Assembly: GCA_905331475.1 (NCBI GenBank)
Contig: CAJNYU010004309.1
Span: 1 to 64,000, forward strand
DNA: 64,000 nucleotides
From: Rotaria socialis
Lineage: Eukaryota > Rotifera > Eurotatoria > Philodinida > Philodinidae
Direction: 5' to 3'
The position numbers were made by a program, and so were the translations under genes. A model generated the notes under the pieces. It was not told the origin of the DNA. It saw nothing but the letters and a program-made list of their open reading frames with translations, and did no database searches. Of the stretch, positions 34,427-47,158 are shown piece by piece; the first letter of the stretch is position 1; every line of letters starts with the position of its first letter.

Positions 34427-35230
34427 ATGGAAGAAAACATTGATGAAGATGTTTTTCGTGTTCTTTATCAATTAGTTGAACAAATCCATGAAGAAAATGA
34501 ATATTTTCGTATATGTGATGATTGTTCAATCATTGACTCCTCTGTAAAACATCAAATTCGTCCTGAACAAGAAGCTGGAACAAATCCTTGCTTTGGCTTA
34601 AGTTTATGTGATAATTGCGCTAAAAAACGTCACGATGATGCACAAAAAGTTCTACAAGATCTAGAACATTTGGCACATGAAGTTGAACAACGTTTACAAG
34701 CCATTGAAAATACTGAAAGAGAATTAGATCAATGGCGAGATGCACAGTTGCAAAAGAATCGAGATTTCTGGGATGGTATAGTTTTATTGTGATTCTTGAA
34801 GGAGACATAATAAAAATAGGATGTTTATCTTTTTTAAATTTCTATAGAATATCGTCGTCAAGTTGAAAATTTTTCCGCATGTCGTATTCGTACACTTCAA
34901 TATGAATATACAATGAGACAATTAAAAACGCAACGCATAATGAAACGTCTTAAATGTGCTAAATATATCGCTGAACATATTGATCAATTACGTGAACAAT
35001 TACATGAATTACTTCAACCATCATTAATTGATTTGCTGTCTTCGGATACATTTAAAGCTCAGTTTTCTTTATTTCTATCGACTAATGATGACAATGAAAA
35101 TTCTACAACAATTGATCATCGCCGAGAACTTTATCAACAACTTGAACAATTATCTTGTTTAGATAAAGTTATTGTACCCGGAGATGATACTACTATTGAT
35201 GATGAGATTAGAGATGAAATTGATGAATGA
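34427..35230 (+). CDS. Hypothetical coiled-coil protein with two CxxC pairs, 243 aa
   Basis: Two exons at 34427-34775 and 34848-35230, joined at phase 1, give 243 residues. The N-terminal 65 residues carry CDDC and CDNC about 30 residues apart, a plausible single zinc site. Residues about 65-190 are a nearly continuous, glutamine- and glutamate-rich coiled coil (HEVEQRLQAIENTEREL, and IAEHIDQLREQLHELL). The tail is acidic. The CxxC-then-coiled-coil order is reminiscent of Beclin-like proteins, but there is no C-terminal membrane-binding domain and I do not assign it. A splice-acceptor-like site lies just before the ATG. Confidence 0.7.
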
Positions 35231-36742
35231 ATTATTTTAGTTTTTTCCTTTTTATTTTATTGAATAGATTTTGTTGATATCGTTTAAATATTTATATAAA
35301 ATATTCACGAGTAAAACTTTTATAAAATAAAGTTCAAATTAAGGAAATTCTTTTGTCAATACTTAATACTGATAGTTCAATCTAGAGAGAATATTTTAGA
35401 GTCAATAGTTATACTATTAGATAATGAAAAATTAGAGGATTGAAACGATTAATAATCATTATAAACACTTCATTAATTTCGTATATTCACCATGATAGCT
35501 ATGTGTGATTTGTTATAAATCCTATATACTTCATTGTATTTCACTCATACTCAAATCTTGAACTGTAATCAAATATTTAAACATATATTCATGGTTGACC
35601 TGAAATAAATAAGACGTTCTGTGGCATTGTTTTGACGTCATCTTGAAATACATTAAACTATAAAATGTTTATTGTTTGTTTGCGTGTTTGATACATAAAG
35701 AAATTTGTATCCAGTTTCTTTTAGATTCTTATTCATGATATTGGAAACGAAAGAATAACAAGCTGTTTTATTAAAAACATATACATTAACTTATTCTTGT
35801 AAAAATGAGAATGAAACTCCTCGTTTTCATTCTGAATCAAGATCAAACGGATGCTCGTTCTAAACCGTTTCAAATTGTAACACAGGAACTATGACATTAG
35901 ATCTTCTTCAATCAGATAGGTTACTCAATAGTCGATTCTTGTTTTTTTAATATCTATAGAAGACAGTTTTTCTAGAAAGCAAATAGAGTTTTCTCGACAT
36001 TTGATGATTGAAGTGACAATAAAAAATAGTTATACTCGCTGCTTAGTTTTGAAGATTATTCGAAAGAAAACGTCGATAGGTATGACAAACATAACATATC
36101 GTAGATACAAAATATTTATTTCTCTTGTACGTCTATTTATATGAAACATCTAAGCTGTTTCTAGCTTTCTAATTATAGAAAAGTGTTGTCATTTATTTAT
36201 GTTTTGAATAAGTTTTGTCGAAGAATGGAATTTCTACTCGTTTATTTTCCGCAAATTGTATATAAATCCTAAAATGAATCTTTCACTATACAATTTTCTC
36301 CCAGCTCTTGAGAGAATTCAATTGTTGACCTAATAGTATGTACACTGATTAGTTTCAAAGTATCTTAAAAGATGATTTTTTTTATTGATTTTTGTGATTT
36401 GTGGGTTGTATTTCAATAGACTTAATTGATTTCTGTTGTTCCTTAGAGAAATTTATGGCTGGTACTAATTGGTGTCCACATGAAAATTGCTGAAATTCGA
36501 AAAATACACTTCATCTATTAAATATACAGAGAAACTTAGCTATAGTGAAAAATCACTAAAATAGAAGGCATCTGAATGTAGTAAGTTCTTGAAGAATTTC
36601 TTAGATTATTTATATCATAGAATTTAAGTATCTATAATTGTATTACAAGTATGCCTAAAGGGAATTTTAGATTGGCAGTAAATAAGAAGAAAAATATAAA
36701 ATCACACTCGTAAATGTAGAACAACTGCGTTCACACGCGTGA
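35231..36742. other. Intergenic, nothing recognised
   Basis: AT-rich sequence between convergent genes (plus-strand coiled-coil gene and minus-strand ACSL). No repeats or open frames of note. Confidence 0.4.
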
Positions 36743-39700
36743 TCATTTTTTTGTTTTTTGTTCATTATTCGTCTCGTTAGCACTGTAGAGTGAATCGATA
36801 ATCTTTTGAAAGTATTTTCGAGCCATTACACGCCGTGTCTTGAAAGTGGATGTAATTAGACCATTCTGCTGCGAAAATGGCTCATGATGCAGATAAATAT
36901 TGCTCACGGTTTCAAAATGTTTGAGTTTATTTTCTTTAGCTATACGAAGGAGATCAGTCATAATCAATTGCTTAAATTCATCATAAGTGCATAACTCTTC
37001 GAGGGATTTTCTTGTTGTCGAAGTAAAGTTCTTGTTTGCGTATTCTTCATCGGGTACAACAACAGCAACTACTGTCGCTTGTATCGAACAACCATCGATA
37101 AAAATCTGAGAAATCCATCGAGAACGAAGGTATACTTCTTCGAGACGTTCAGGTGCCACATACTGGCCTTGACTTAATTTAAAAATATGCTTGCTACGAT
37201 CAATGAGTCGCAATGTACCATTTTCCGACCATTCGCCAACATCACCTGTATGTAACCAGCCTCCTTCATCAATGATTTCTCTTGTTTTTGCCTCATCAGC
37301 GTAATAGCCTACGAGAAAAAATTGCAAACTTTGAAAATAACTCATGATGAAAATCAGATTCATATTGTATAGCCATCGCCAAATTCCATAGAAAGTTCTC
37401 GTACTCATGATGTCACTGACAAATCGTATAATTTTATCGAACAACAACCGCGATGTGTTGCTCGATTCTCATGACTGACAACGGTCTCGTTGAATCTGAT
37501 TGTATGTACGTTGTTAAATATGACTCTTTGAGTTATCTATTACGTGTAACTTACTCTGTTGATTGAGTTATTTGTGAGAGGAAACTCGAGTCAACAATTT
37601 ATTTGTTGCAATCTAGTCTAGTGTGTTATAGTTCTAACTACTAAAAGTATTAGCAGTTTTAAGTACATCGAAAATCCACCCTAATTTGTCAACAAGCAAC
37701 TCGTTTTAGACATTCTTCTGTGTTCTAATGGATGACAACAAGCGATGAATACATTCACCGAATATTATTTGATACGATTGTTTTAGAATATACCACTGAA
37801 ATCTTTCAAAAGCAGACTCGGCTTCGTAAAATAAAATAGAACTTACCTTTAAAAATACTGGGTCCCCGAATACATATTTCACCTTGTCCGTTATCGCTTC
37901 GATAATTTGTTCCAGGTACGTCAGCAAGTTTAACTTCTACTGTACATACGGGTGTACCAACTGTCCCACATGAAGTGTCAATTACATGTGTAGTGACGTT
38001 AACACCTGTCGTTTCCGTTTGTCCAAAGATCTCGTATATTGGAACATCCAATGCAATGCGAAAGAAACGTAATACATCACGTGAAATCGGCGCAGAGGCA
38101 GATAACATTGTTGATACTTCACCACCAAATAATTGTTTTACTTTTCGAAAAATAATCCGGGAAAAAAACGACGATTTATCTTGGCGCAATGCTTTGTCAA
38201 CAAGATATCGTTTAACTTTACTTTTGTCAACTTCACCCATGACTTTATTGTAAATTTTATTGAGAACACGAGGTACCATGAAAATGCGAGTAGGTTTCAC
38301 TATTGCGTAGTATTCCACTAACTTATCAGGACTTGGGCAACAAACAATTCGAGAACCATTGATAAACATAAGCAAAAGCGCGGCTTGTTCGTAAAGATGA
38401 GCCACGGGTAGAAACGAACAATGACGATCTGACGGATTACACAATATGTCTGCTCGTTTTTCACGATCGATGGTAGATTTCATTCCTGCCATGAAGTTCT
38501 CGTGGGTTATCATAGCGATTTTTGGTTCACCTACAGAATATTTAAGTTAATGTCTATACATTTTTTCAACTTCTTCGAAATTAGCGGAGTTTTTCTCACA
38601 CTCATACGCGGAACTCACACACAGTTCACTTAAGGTAGAATACTGAACGATGGTAAAAATAAATTGTTGTAATCTGCAATAGGAAGAAAGCAGAGGGATC
38701 GAAGACCTATGATTCCTTAATGGATTTTAGTACTGTTCAATAAAATAGACATTCGACATTGTTTGTTATAATCAAAAATCTTAAAGTTTTATTTGCCTAG
38801 GATAATTAAAACTAATTGCAATATTAAATTTCAAAATACTCTTTAGAATTTTCCATGAACGAATCAATTTTCTATAGAAATAAATCTATTCCATAGTTCA
38901 AAAGTTGAAATGAAGTCTATCGATTGAATTCTACGTTACGTTTAAAAATTACTCTCATCTTTCTTCCTTACCAGTTGTTCCACTTGTCAAAAGAAATGTA
39001 GCAACACTATTTGGATCAAGTGTCGGTCGAGGACGTATATTAGTTGGGTTTATTGTTTTTAAAATTGATGGCAGACTTCGAATTTTCTTGTGTTCACCAT
39101 CACTTATTTCGTCCATAACAATAATTTCTTTGATTTCTTCCATTTCAATTAGCTGTCTTTCAACTGATCGAATGCGTGCCAAATTATCGACAACTAATAC
39201 CTGCGTTTGGGTTCTACGAAGTAAATCCATTATTGTTTTCGAATCATAACTTGTGAAGAGATTAACTACAATAAAGCCGTACATGTAACAGCTATAAGTA
39301 AATATTGGATATTCTGGTCGATTGGCCGACATTATGGCTAGTTTTGAATCTGATGGAATGAGTTTGACTTCTGTCCACAGATGAGAGCCTATGATACGTG
39401 CTTGCTCCGATACCTTGGAATAAGAAAGCCAACGAATTGGTTCTGTGCTATTATCGGGTTGAACGAAACCCAAACATGGACCATCTTTTGAAACTGTCTG
39501 ACCATAATCTAATACATCACCGAGCGTACGCACCTCAGGGCATATTGATTTATAGTATGAACCAATGTCGATATCCTTATACAGTGTGCATCGACGAATG
39601 TGCTCAATTGGATTAATTTCAACTGTTTGATTATTGAGATCAATGCCATCATCGTACTTGACTCGAATGGATAATTTACTTGACGATGTAGTCAGAGTGC

Positions 39701-40872
39701 GTTGCTAATAAGAAATTATCAACATACTTTATTTATATATTTAGCAGATATTTCATGTAAATCCTGACCGAGTTTGCTTCACCAGTGGGTACTGATTCGG
39801 CTAACTTTATCATAGAATTAAATTGCAAATACTGCATGAATATTCTAATAAGTCGATCAAAAAATGGTTTCCTTATCAAATGATATCAGATGTAGAAAAC
39901 AACTTACACCATTAAATCATTCGTGCGTACAAGATTGGAAAGGGATTTTTGTGAGCTCTAAATCTCTTAAAAGATATATGGTTACAGACTGGACGTCTTT
40001 GCATTATTATGTTTTGATACCTGTGTCAAAAAATGATTGGCAATGAGTGAGGAACTATATTACAAGGCATTCGAATCCTTTCGCCGCTATCTCCCATAAT
40101 CGTCAAGACTAGATAGACTGAATAATATAACTAGAGATTAAGTTGAAAGATTTTATCACAAGTTTAAAAATGTTTCAGTGGTTTTCAATCAAAATTTCTT
40201 CTAGTATATATATATGTTTTTCGTTGATGATGAAAGATTTTCATGACTCCATGATAATCTTGTATGAAATGTAACCATATTCTGTTTAAGGATTCCTCGC
40301 TTCTGTCAAGAGAATATATCTTAGATATGTTACACATATGAATTTAATCTTAGAGAAGAAATTGGTAACGAAAGAGTGGCTCAACCAGTTTTGCAGAAAC
40401 AGTAAATGAGCCACCAATTTATGGTTACAGTTTCACTTATGAGTAGTTTTCACATCTATTAAAATATATCTAAAAATCTACTAAGCTGGCCCAATTGCTT
40501 TATCACTGGTAAATTCAATTATCAAAGACTATTCTGGTTTTCTGTTGAATATCTCAGTAATAAAGTGCTACTTCGAGTTTGAACTTTAAAGATATTTACG
40601 TAGGATGTATTCTATACTGAGGTTTATATACTATAAAGCAACAGCCGATTGTGATCATCGCTTACTATTGAATATCAATCGTTCTGATTATTGGTTGATT
40701 AAAACATTCTTACCTGTTTAATCATACCAATATTGTTTGGTTTGATCGAGAAAGAAAGTGTAGCTGATCGGTGGATACATCGAATAGATGAGATAGATTC
40801 ATATCGTTTCGAAATGTGGCCACAAGAGACGAAGATGGGAGCTCGAAGAGATAACACTCGACTTATTGCCAT
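36743..40872 (-). CDS. ACSL: Long-chain acyl-CoA synthetase (ACSL1/5/6 type)
   Basis: Four exons at 40872-40714, 39704-38972, 38530-37847 and 37308-36743 give 713 residues. Family knowledge: ACSL enzymes use ATP to activate long-chain fatty acids to acyl-CoA on ER, mitochondrial outer or peroxisomal membranes. Seen here: an N-terminal exon rich in serine and arginine with few acidic residues (targeting-like), then NNQTVEINP, WLSYSKVSEQARIIGSHL, the AMP-binding TSGTTGEPKIAMITHENF, FLPVAHLYEQ, YGQTETTGVNVT in the form IFGQTETTG, and DEGGWLHTGDVGEW followed by LIDRSKHIFKLSQGQYVAPE, which contains the fatty-acyl signature. All conserved blocks are present and in frame. The 1-kb first intron separates the N-terminal exon, which a simple ORF search would miss. 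Confidence 0.94.
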
Positions 40873-42438
40873 TTATACAAAATTGTATCGTTTAATTTCG
40901 TTCTTTTTTTAAATCTATAAATGATAAATTATAATAACGTGTCAGCTGCGATCGTGACGTGTCATATGAACTGATTTCAGCGTTCTGTTGATAATTTTAT
41001 TGACCATGTACAAAATCGAAAACTTAGACCTCGTCAACATATTCATTTTTCTTTAGAAAAAACGAATTTTTGTTAATTTTCAATATTTGCTTCAAAAAAG
41101 AAAGATTGCTATTTTATGAGAGCAAGGCAATTGTAAGGATGAATTTAATGAATCTAATTAAGAGATGTATCTCAGTTGACTGTCAAGATATTTCTACGTT
41201 TATAAAATATTAATTTATGAAAACACATCTGCTGTGTGGTCATTTTGACGAACAAAAGTATTAAGGATTCTTTTTAAATTCTTTGCAATATGCTTCTCTT
41301 CGGAAAGATTACAATAAAGTCAAAATTATTTTTACATCATAAAAAGTTGTTGACATTGATCTATTGTTTTTTTAAACTTTTCTAAACACCAAGGTGCTCA
41401 CAAATAATTCAATTGGAAACAATAGGATCTATTTAAAATTCAGACAGCTGCAGAAACTACTATTAATACTAATATAATCAAAAATGGCTATTGGAAGGAC
41501 AGCATCTCTTCTAGAGTTTTTTCTACTTATGACACAAGAGTTTATAAGTAAATATAGCGTTATATATTGGGTGCTATGTGTTAGATTTACAAGACATCTA
41601 TAAAGCTTTTGATGAAATTTTTTGGTCTAATTTCATCTGTTTTCTATTGCAATGCGCGAGATAGTTAGTGAACAAATTCTCATCAGAACAATTGACAACG
41701 ACATAACTTACCTTCACTCCTTCGTTTCATCAAGAATCGCGATGACAATTTCGATTATTGTGAATCAATGGCGGAATCACAATGAACATGTCAGGTGATA
41801 CTCAGTTTGCATCTTTTTGACACTTTCTTCTTTTTCCCTTTTCAAGGAGACCATAGCAAGAAACAACACACCCTCTACTATGATAGAACGGGGTCGACAG
41901 AGTTACGTAAATAACTTTATATGTGCATTATCTTCCGGTACTTTCTTTCGTTCTTTTTTCTTGCTTTCTATTTCTTCCTTGCGTTCTTTTTTTCTTGCTT
42001 TCCTTTATCATTTTCACTTCATTTTTTTCTTTTCTTTCATCTGACAGTGTTACCCTTCTCTGCACAGCATAGATGAACACCAGTTATGTTTAGTAAATTA
42101 CATTAAGCATTAATCTTGGTGGTATTGCAAAGTCTACATATGTAAATTGCACATCAGCAGTCTTATTAGAGCAGACTATTTATGGCTCAAATACCGAGAG
42201 CTCACACATTTTGCATAAAGTAGAATACTCAACGACATTTACAGCTGATTGCTTATAGATTGGTAAAGGGGTGCGTCAGTAATGCCAGCAAGGAGTTCCA
42301 TCGCTCCTTTCTAATACTATAATTTTATCTAAACCAATCTAGTTTTAATCAATTTTATTTTAAACCGTTAAATTAATTATAATCATAATATTTCTGTATA
42401 GGGAAAATAGTCGTTTAAATGTTAAGGAAATTCTGGTC
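40873..42438. other. Gene-poor region with a pyrimidine-rich tract
   Basis: A CT-rich stretch at about 41940-42040 contains an imperfect tandem duplication (CGTTCTTTTTTCTTGCTTTC-like units). The open frame across it (41817-42044) is a low-complexity artefact. Confidence 0.45.
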
Positions 42439-42644
42439 GGTATGCATAGAATTGGTCGAAAGAAAAAAATGTCGAAAGTGCTATCAATCGAGTTTGAGCA
42501 TACGCTATCCATTTAAAAGTACAACGATGGATACTCCTACATATTGTCCATATAGCATTGTTGAAAAACTGGGTTTAAACTCTATCTATAGCATTTTCGA
42601 CATTTTTTACTTTCGACGTTTTTTCTTTCGACCAATTTTATACC
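42439..42644. mobile_element. 206-bp TIR element of the TCGAAAG family
   Basis: Ends are inverted copies: AATTGGTCGAAAG at 42450-42462 and its reverse complement at about 42625-42637, extending outward to GGTAT/ATACC. Inside, GTCGAAAG-type motifs repeat in both orientations. It shares GGTCGAAAG plus TGTCGAAAG with the 841-bp element at 20688-21528 and is a shorter relative. The outer boundary is approximate. Confidence 0.6.
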
Positions 42645-42718
42645 ATTCCGAATAAATATGACATTGACATTTTTTTGCCTTTGGGAAATAATCAACACAA
42701 GAGATAATCTCACTATGT

Positions 42719-43215
42719 TTAAAAATTTCTGTATGTTTTTTGAATCTCTTCATTTGGCTTTAACTCAATTTGATTATTAAAATAAATTGATGAATGAATA
42801 TTAAATGGTAATATGTTCAATCGTGGCATATTATAAATAATATTTACCTTCATCTCGTTACCATCAACAAAAGCTTCTCTTTCACAAAAAAGATACAAAT
42901 AAAGTTTTTCTAAATTTGACATTCGATGTAAAAGCGGCATAATTAAATCACCATAAGCATACGTTTCCCTATTACAGTAAAGCGAAAAGCATTTTAAATT
43001 AGGTAGTTTTGTGTAAAAAACAAGATTTTAGATTCTTCTTAATAAATTAGATATTAATTAAAAAATAATCTACCGTATTATCAATTATTATATTTCGATA
43101 CTGAATGTGATCAACATTAACATGAAGTGTATGAAGTTGATTGAAACGTCCATTACATAGATAAAGAATATCGGTAAAATATTTCGCCCCAACATGTAAT
43201 TCTATTTCGAAATGA
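42719..43215 (-). pseudogene. F-box/LRR-like protein relic (bdelloid-type family)
   Basis: The minus strand reads YLCNGRFNQLHTLHVNV then VDHIQYRNIIIDNT, a GTAGAT donor and a ~60-bp intron-like gap, then LPNLKCFSLYC, MPLLHRMSNLEKLYLYLF and a C-terminal block with IQKTYRNF before a stop. This leucine-rich pattern is, from memory, a very common family in bdelloid rotifer genomes with N-terminal F-box-like domains. The N-terminal part and the usual C-terminal exon are missing, so this is a fragment. Confidence 0.6.
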
Positions 43216-43768
43216 GTGCAGAAAAAGCAATGTCATCTTCACAGTCACTCCCCTACGTAGTCGCTACGAACACGAAAATATTTGTCTTGGTTGTAGAAGT
43301 AAGTTGAAAGCAATATTCTCGTCATATACTTCAACACTCATTAGTGATCATGATTCAAAAAAGCTTCGAAGAAGTTACGCAGGAGTCTTAATGCATATCT
43401 GCAGCAATTCAAATGTGTAGCTATATCTAAGTGAGAGATTGATTGAATTTGTAGAAGTTGAGAAAATTGCATAATTACTCAAATCTATCTAACTATTTTA
43501 GACCAGTATTGATAGAAGAAAAACCGTAGATGTTGTAAAACTATGGCGTACAGACTTTCTCATCACTTTCACTCATTCATCACCCATACTCACTCACACC
43601 CTCACTTTGAGATATTAATAAGGCTCGAAAATTCTTTCTTTATTTTATATCTTTTTTTATGAAGACCAGCCAAATCGGCTGATCAATCCTAAAATATTTG
43701 CATCAAAAGATAACGTATCTGTAAACCGTCTGCACTATGCAATGTTCTTGATTGCCAGTTTTGTTTAA
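43216..43768. other. Intergenic, nothing recognised
   Basis: Short spacer between two relics; no supported features. Confidence 0.3.
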
Positions 43769-44761
43769 TCAATCAGGTTCGAAATTTGTTATTATAGTAG
43801 GTTGAATACGACTAGTTTTCATTGATCGAATTGCGTTAAAACAAAACGTGAGACGCTGAATTAGAATTTGGCGAAACAATTTGCTTGTTAAAGTGTTAAC
43901 AAAGAAGCTCTTGCTAAAAATTGATGCATGTACATAACGAAACTCGATATTTGCCAAAATAGCTTTTCGATAGCATAGCGCTCGGGACTTCTGATAGTTT
44001 AGACTGATATCGCTACATATGAGTAGTAGACTGTACGAATGTTGAACAATATTGAACTGGCCAACGCTTGCATAAACATCATCACAATCATTTGATTATC
44101 TTTACGACTCTGTGTTTGACGCAATTGATGCTCATTTTGTCCGCATATTCGTCGACGACACACTCACGTGACAGTATATGAACAAACTACATAAGATCAT
44201 GCTACTCTGTGGTATCACATTTGTCCAGAATATGCTATAAAACAAGAGACAATGGCGGTATTTATCACGTTTTGCAGAACATGTTGGTTCGAGATGAAAA
44301 CAGTAAAGCAGATGCACATCCTCAAGACTATGAAGAAGGATTGGAGTGAAGGTCATGCAATGAGCCATTCTAATTTTACTAAACGAGCGACGAGTTGCAT
44401 TTTGCGATGTTGATAAGCATCGATCTAGAACAGCCAACAAGAGAAACCAGTTGATATGCGTGGCAGTGCCTATGTTAAAAATATTCGTATTTTACAGTAG
44501 ACAGCTGATGTGTTCTCCACCTTACTTTCATAATGATCCTTCGCTAGTTTTGAAACGAGACCAAAGTTCAGGTAGGCAAAATCGAATATAGGTAGTTGAC
44601 AGCAAAAAATACCATCCACATGAGTGTTGTCGTAGTTGTTTGGTTGTAAATGCAATGAAATACAGCACACATCCAACATTTCCCAAAATGAGTATTTTAA
44701 ATGAAGCATGAAGAATTATTTTATTTATGAGCGCATGGGCGAAGTGAATATTCATTCTCAC
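43769..44761 (-). pseudogene. Rhodopsin-type 7TM receptor (GPCR) relic with several frameshifts
   Basis: Read on the minus strand, all parts of a class A receptor appear in order but in different frames: TM1 LGNVGCVLYFIAF; TM2-ECL1 FAYLNFGLVSKLAKDHYE; TM3 SAVYCKIRIF, then after a frameshift WFLLLAVLDRCLSTSQN with DRC in place of DRY; TM4-5 MAHCMTFTPILLHSLEDVHL and MILCSLFIYCHVS; TM6 DNQMIVMMFMQALASSILFN; and the C-terminal FFVNTLTSKLFRQ. At least three frameshifts and a TAA near 43998 break it. The intact family is, from memory, strongly expanded in bdelloid rotifers. Ligand unknown. Confidence 0.75.
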
Positions 44762-44946
44762 TCGTTTACAAATTTAATTGTGTTAAAATGAATTTCAAGA
44801 TCTTTATAAGACCTCAAGTAAATAACATCAGTAACCTTGCCAAAGGTTTTAATCTATCGGAAAAGCTTGTATTGAGAACTATACTTTTATTGTGGTTCAG
44901 TTCACATGGCATGCTATTATAAATAGATAACTAAAACGGTACAGAC

Positions 44947-45048
44947 TAGGGGTGGCACTTTAATTTTAAGCTTTTACAAAAAAGTGAATAAAGTTTAAAG
45001 TCTACTTTAAACTTTAATTTTTAAAGTAAAGTTAAAGTGCCACCCCTA
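44947..45048. mobile_element. 102-bp hAT-like MITE with perfect 8-bp target duplication
   Basis: The element starts TAGGGGTGGCACTTTAA and ends with its exact reverse complement TTAAAGTGCCACCCCTA. It is flanked by the perfect direct repeat GTACAGAC at 44939-44946 and 45049-45056. Eight-base duplications and a GGGGTGGC-type terminus are hallmarks of the hAT superfamily. The whole interior is a long AT-rich hairpin with no coding capacity. The intact duplication suggests a fairly recent insertion. Confidence 0.88.
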
Positions 45049-45056
45049 GTACAGAC

Positions 45057-46414
45057 GAAAGACACAATAATGTAAAGTATTGCTTATCCTTAAGCCCGCT
45101 CAGAATTTTCTCGTTGGCGCTTCACTCATGTTCTAGCGCATATGACTAGCGTATAAATATGAACGGTGGGCATAGTATGACATTTTTCAGTTAGTGACAA
45201 AGGTATCATGTTCCTGGAAAAATAAAAAATATTTCTTGGCATGTATCTTTCGTTTTTGCTCCTACCATCATTATGTCGTAAACAGAATCAGTAGTTTCGA
45301 AACAGTTGAATATAGAGAAAAATGAAGATAGTCTATTTTAGAAAAACGAGAAATTTTTCAATATCATAGTTTGTGCAGCCCACCCAATCAATGTTCATCT
45401 ATGATCAAGAGAAAAAGAAGTAAATCTACGATGAAATTCGAATGAGTGTTGATGATGTAGAACATTACACAAATCGATTGCAAAAAATGCACAAAATTTT
45501 TGAAGAACTGGTTCGACTACAATACTTTGATTCAATATGCCGAAGATTCCACTCACTACTATTCACTTATCAGGCAACCTTGTTTGTTTATTAGCTGAAA
45601 AAATGTAATCCAATTGCAAAGAATTTAACGACGATCTTTCATGATATGAATGAATATAATAAATCTAAGAATTTCAATCAATACTTTGTAAAAATTTTCA
45701 GATTTATCTACGAAAACATTTGGAAAAGACTCGTTAAATTTTTCCAATCATAATGTCTGTGGATACTTTAAACTCTACTAGAATTTTATCAAGCTCTACG
45801 ATTATGCGCTCATGTTCAATTCTTGAAGAGGCACTTTCAAATATTGATTTTGACAGTTGTTTGCCTCTCGTTGAAACAAGTTTTATCCTTTTTGCAATTT
45901 TGAGTATTGAATTACTCATTCTCATATTTCTGAAAAATATATTGTTGATTAATTTACTTGTTCGAAATAGATCCGATGAAGCTCTTATTTTCTATACTCA
46001 AACTCTTTTGATTTCAGTAATAAGATATCAGCTAGTTTCACTCAATTTACTCGAAATATAATACGCATAGCAACTGAAAAAAGAATAATTAAAGTGTCAA
46101 AAGCCAGTCAGCATGAATAGAATCCGCCACACTGTAAAGAAGTCACTAAGAAAATGAGAATGGTCATTAAAATGATGCTTAAAAATGAAATAATTAATGA
46201 TCTTACAAGCCGATAGGAATAATCCCGTTGTAATTTTATATCCACTGTTTTTACACTTTCTTAGTAGCCATAGAATAAAATGAATATTGCTCACGCTATG
46301 CGTATCGACAATTATATTATTTTTCTAAAATTCAAAAGGACTACTGTTTGGTAAAAGTCATAATATAAAACTCTTTGCAACTAAATAAATAAAATTATTT
46401 AAACACCGACTATG
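45057..46414. other. Gene-poor region
   Basis: AT-rich sequence. The overlapping frames at 45734-46061 on both strands have no recognisable features. Confidence 0.35.
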
Positions 46415-46422
46415 ACATTAAG

Positions 46423-47158
46423 CGGGGCTGCCAAGTGTTCAGGTCCCAAATGGGGTACACTGATTTTGAAATGGAGTACACGTCGAATGCAACTCAGTTG
46501 TAAATGGGGTACACTCGTGGGGTACGCAGTTTACATCTTTCACGCTGCTCATCAGCGACAGAAACCAGTTTCGAAAACTACTTTCAATCTTGAAAGGGCA
46601 TTCTCAGTTTTTCTTTTTACTATAAAGACTAGCTTTCAAATTGAAATCTTTATTTTCTAATAAATATGTTCACAATAAAATTTCATTTTGACATACATAT
46701 ATTCAATTCAATCATAATAAAACAATGCTTACTCAGAGCGAACCTTCTCGATTTATATTTACACTAGCTGTTGCACGCTTTTTTTCGAAACTGTATTTTT
46801 GTTGACTTTTGGCACACTTTATTAGTTGCGGTTGTGTTTGAGCAAAAGAAAAAACATCTTCGCATGCCATAGTACTATTCAATCTGATTTTCAATTCAGC
46901 AGCTATCGTTTCATTCATCATCGAATTGCGACTGGCTGTTCATACGCTTTTCATATGACTAAAAACGCCTTCGACAGATGCATTCGAGCAAGGAATTGAG
47001 TACACATAAGAAATCATTTTGTGCATTACAACCACAATATGGATGATAGTAGTCGTAACATTGAAAAATGCAGATGGGATACAAAATGCGTACCCCAAAG
47101 GTACAATTTTTTTTTTTGAGGTACAAAAGGCTCAAATGGAGTACGGCTGGTAGCCCTG
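46423..47158 (-). mobile_element. 736-bp hAT transposon relic with transposase C terminus
   Basis: Termini CGGGGCTGCCAA and, on the other strand, CAGGGCTACCAG form hAT-type inverted repeats, and ACATTAAG/GCATTAAG (46415-46422, 47159-47166) is an 8-bp target duplication with one mismatch. On the minus strand about 46990-46733 reads CSNASVEGVFSHMKSV, a TGA where TGG is expected, TASRNSMMNETIAAELKIRL and CEDVFSFAQTQ, the dimerisation region of hAT transposases. Most of the transposase is deleted and it has a stop, so it is non-autonomous and dead. Confidence 0.82.

Noticed and set aside
41817..42044. 75-codon frame rich in phenylalanine and serine
   Set aside because: Arises from a pyrimidine-rich tract with internal duplication, not from a gene.
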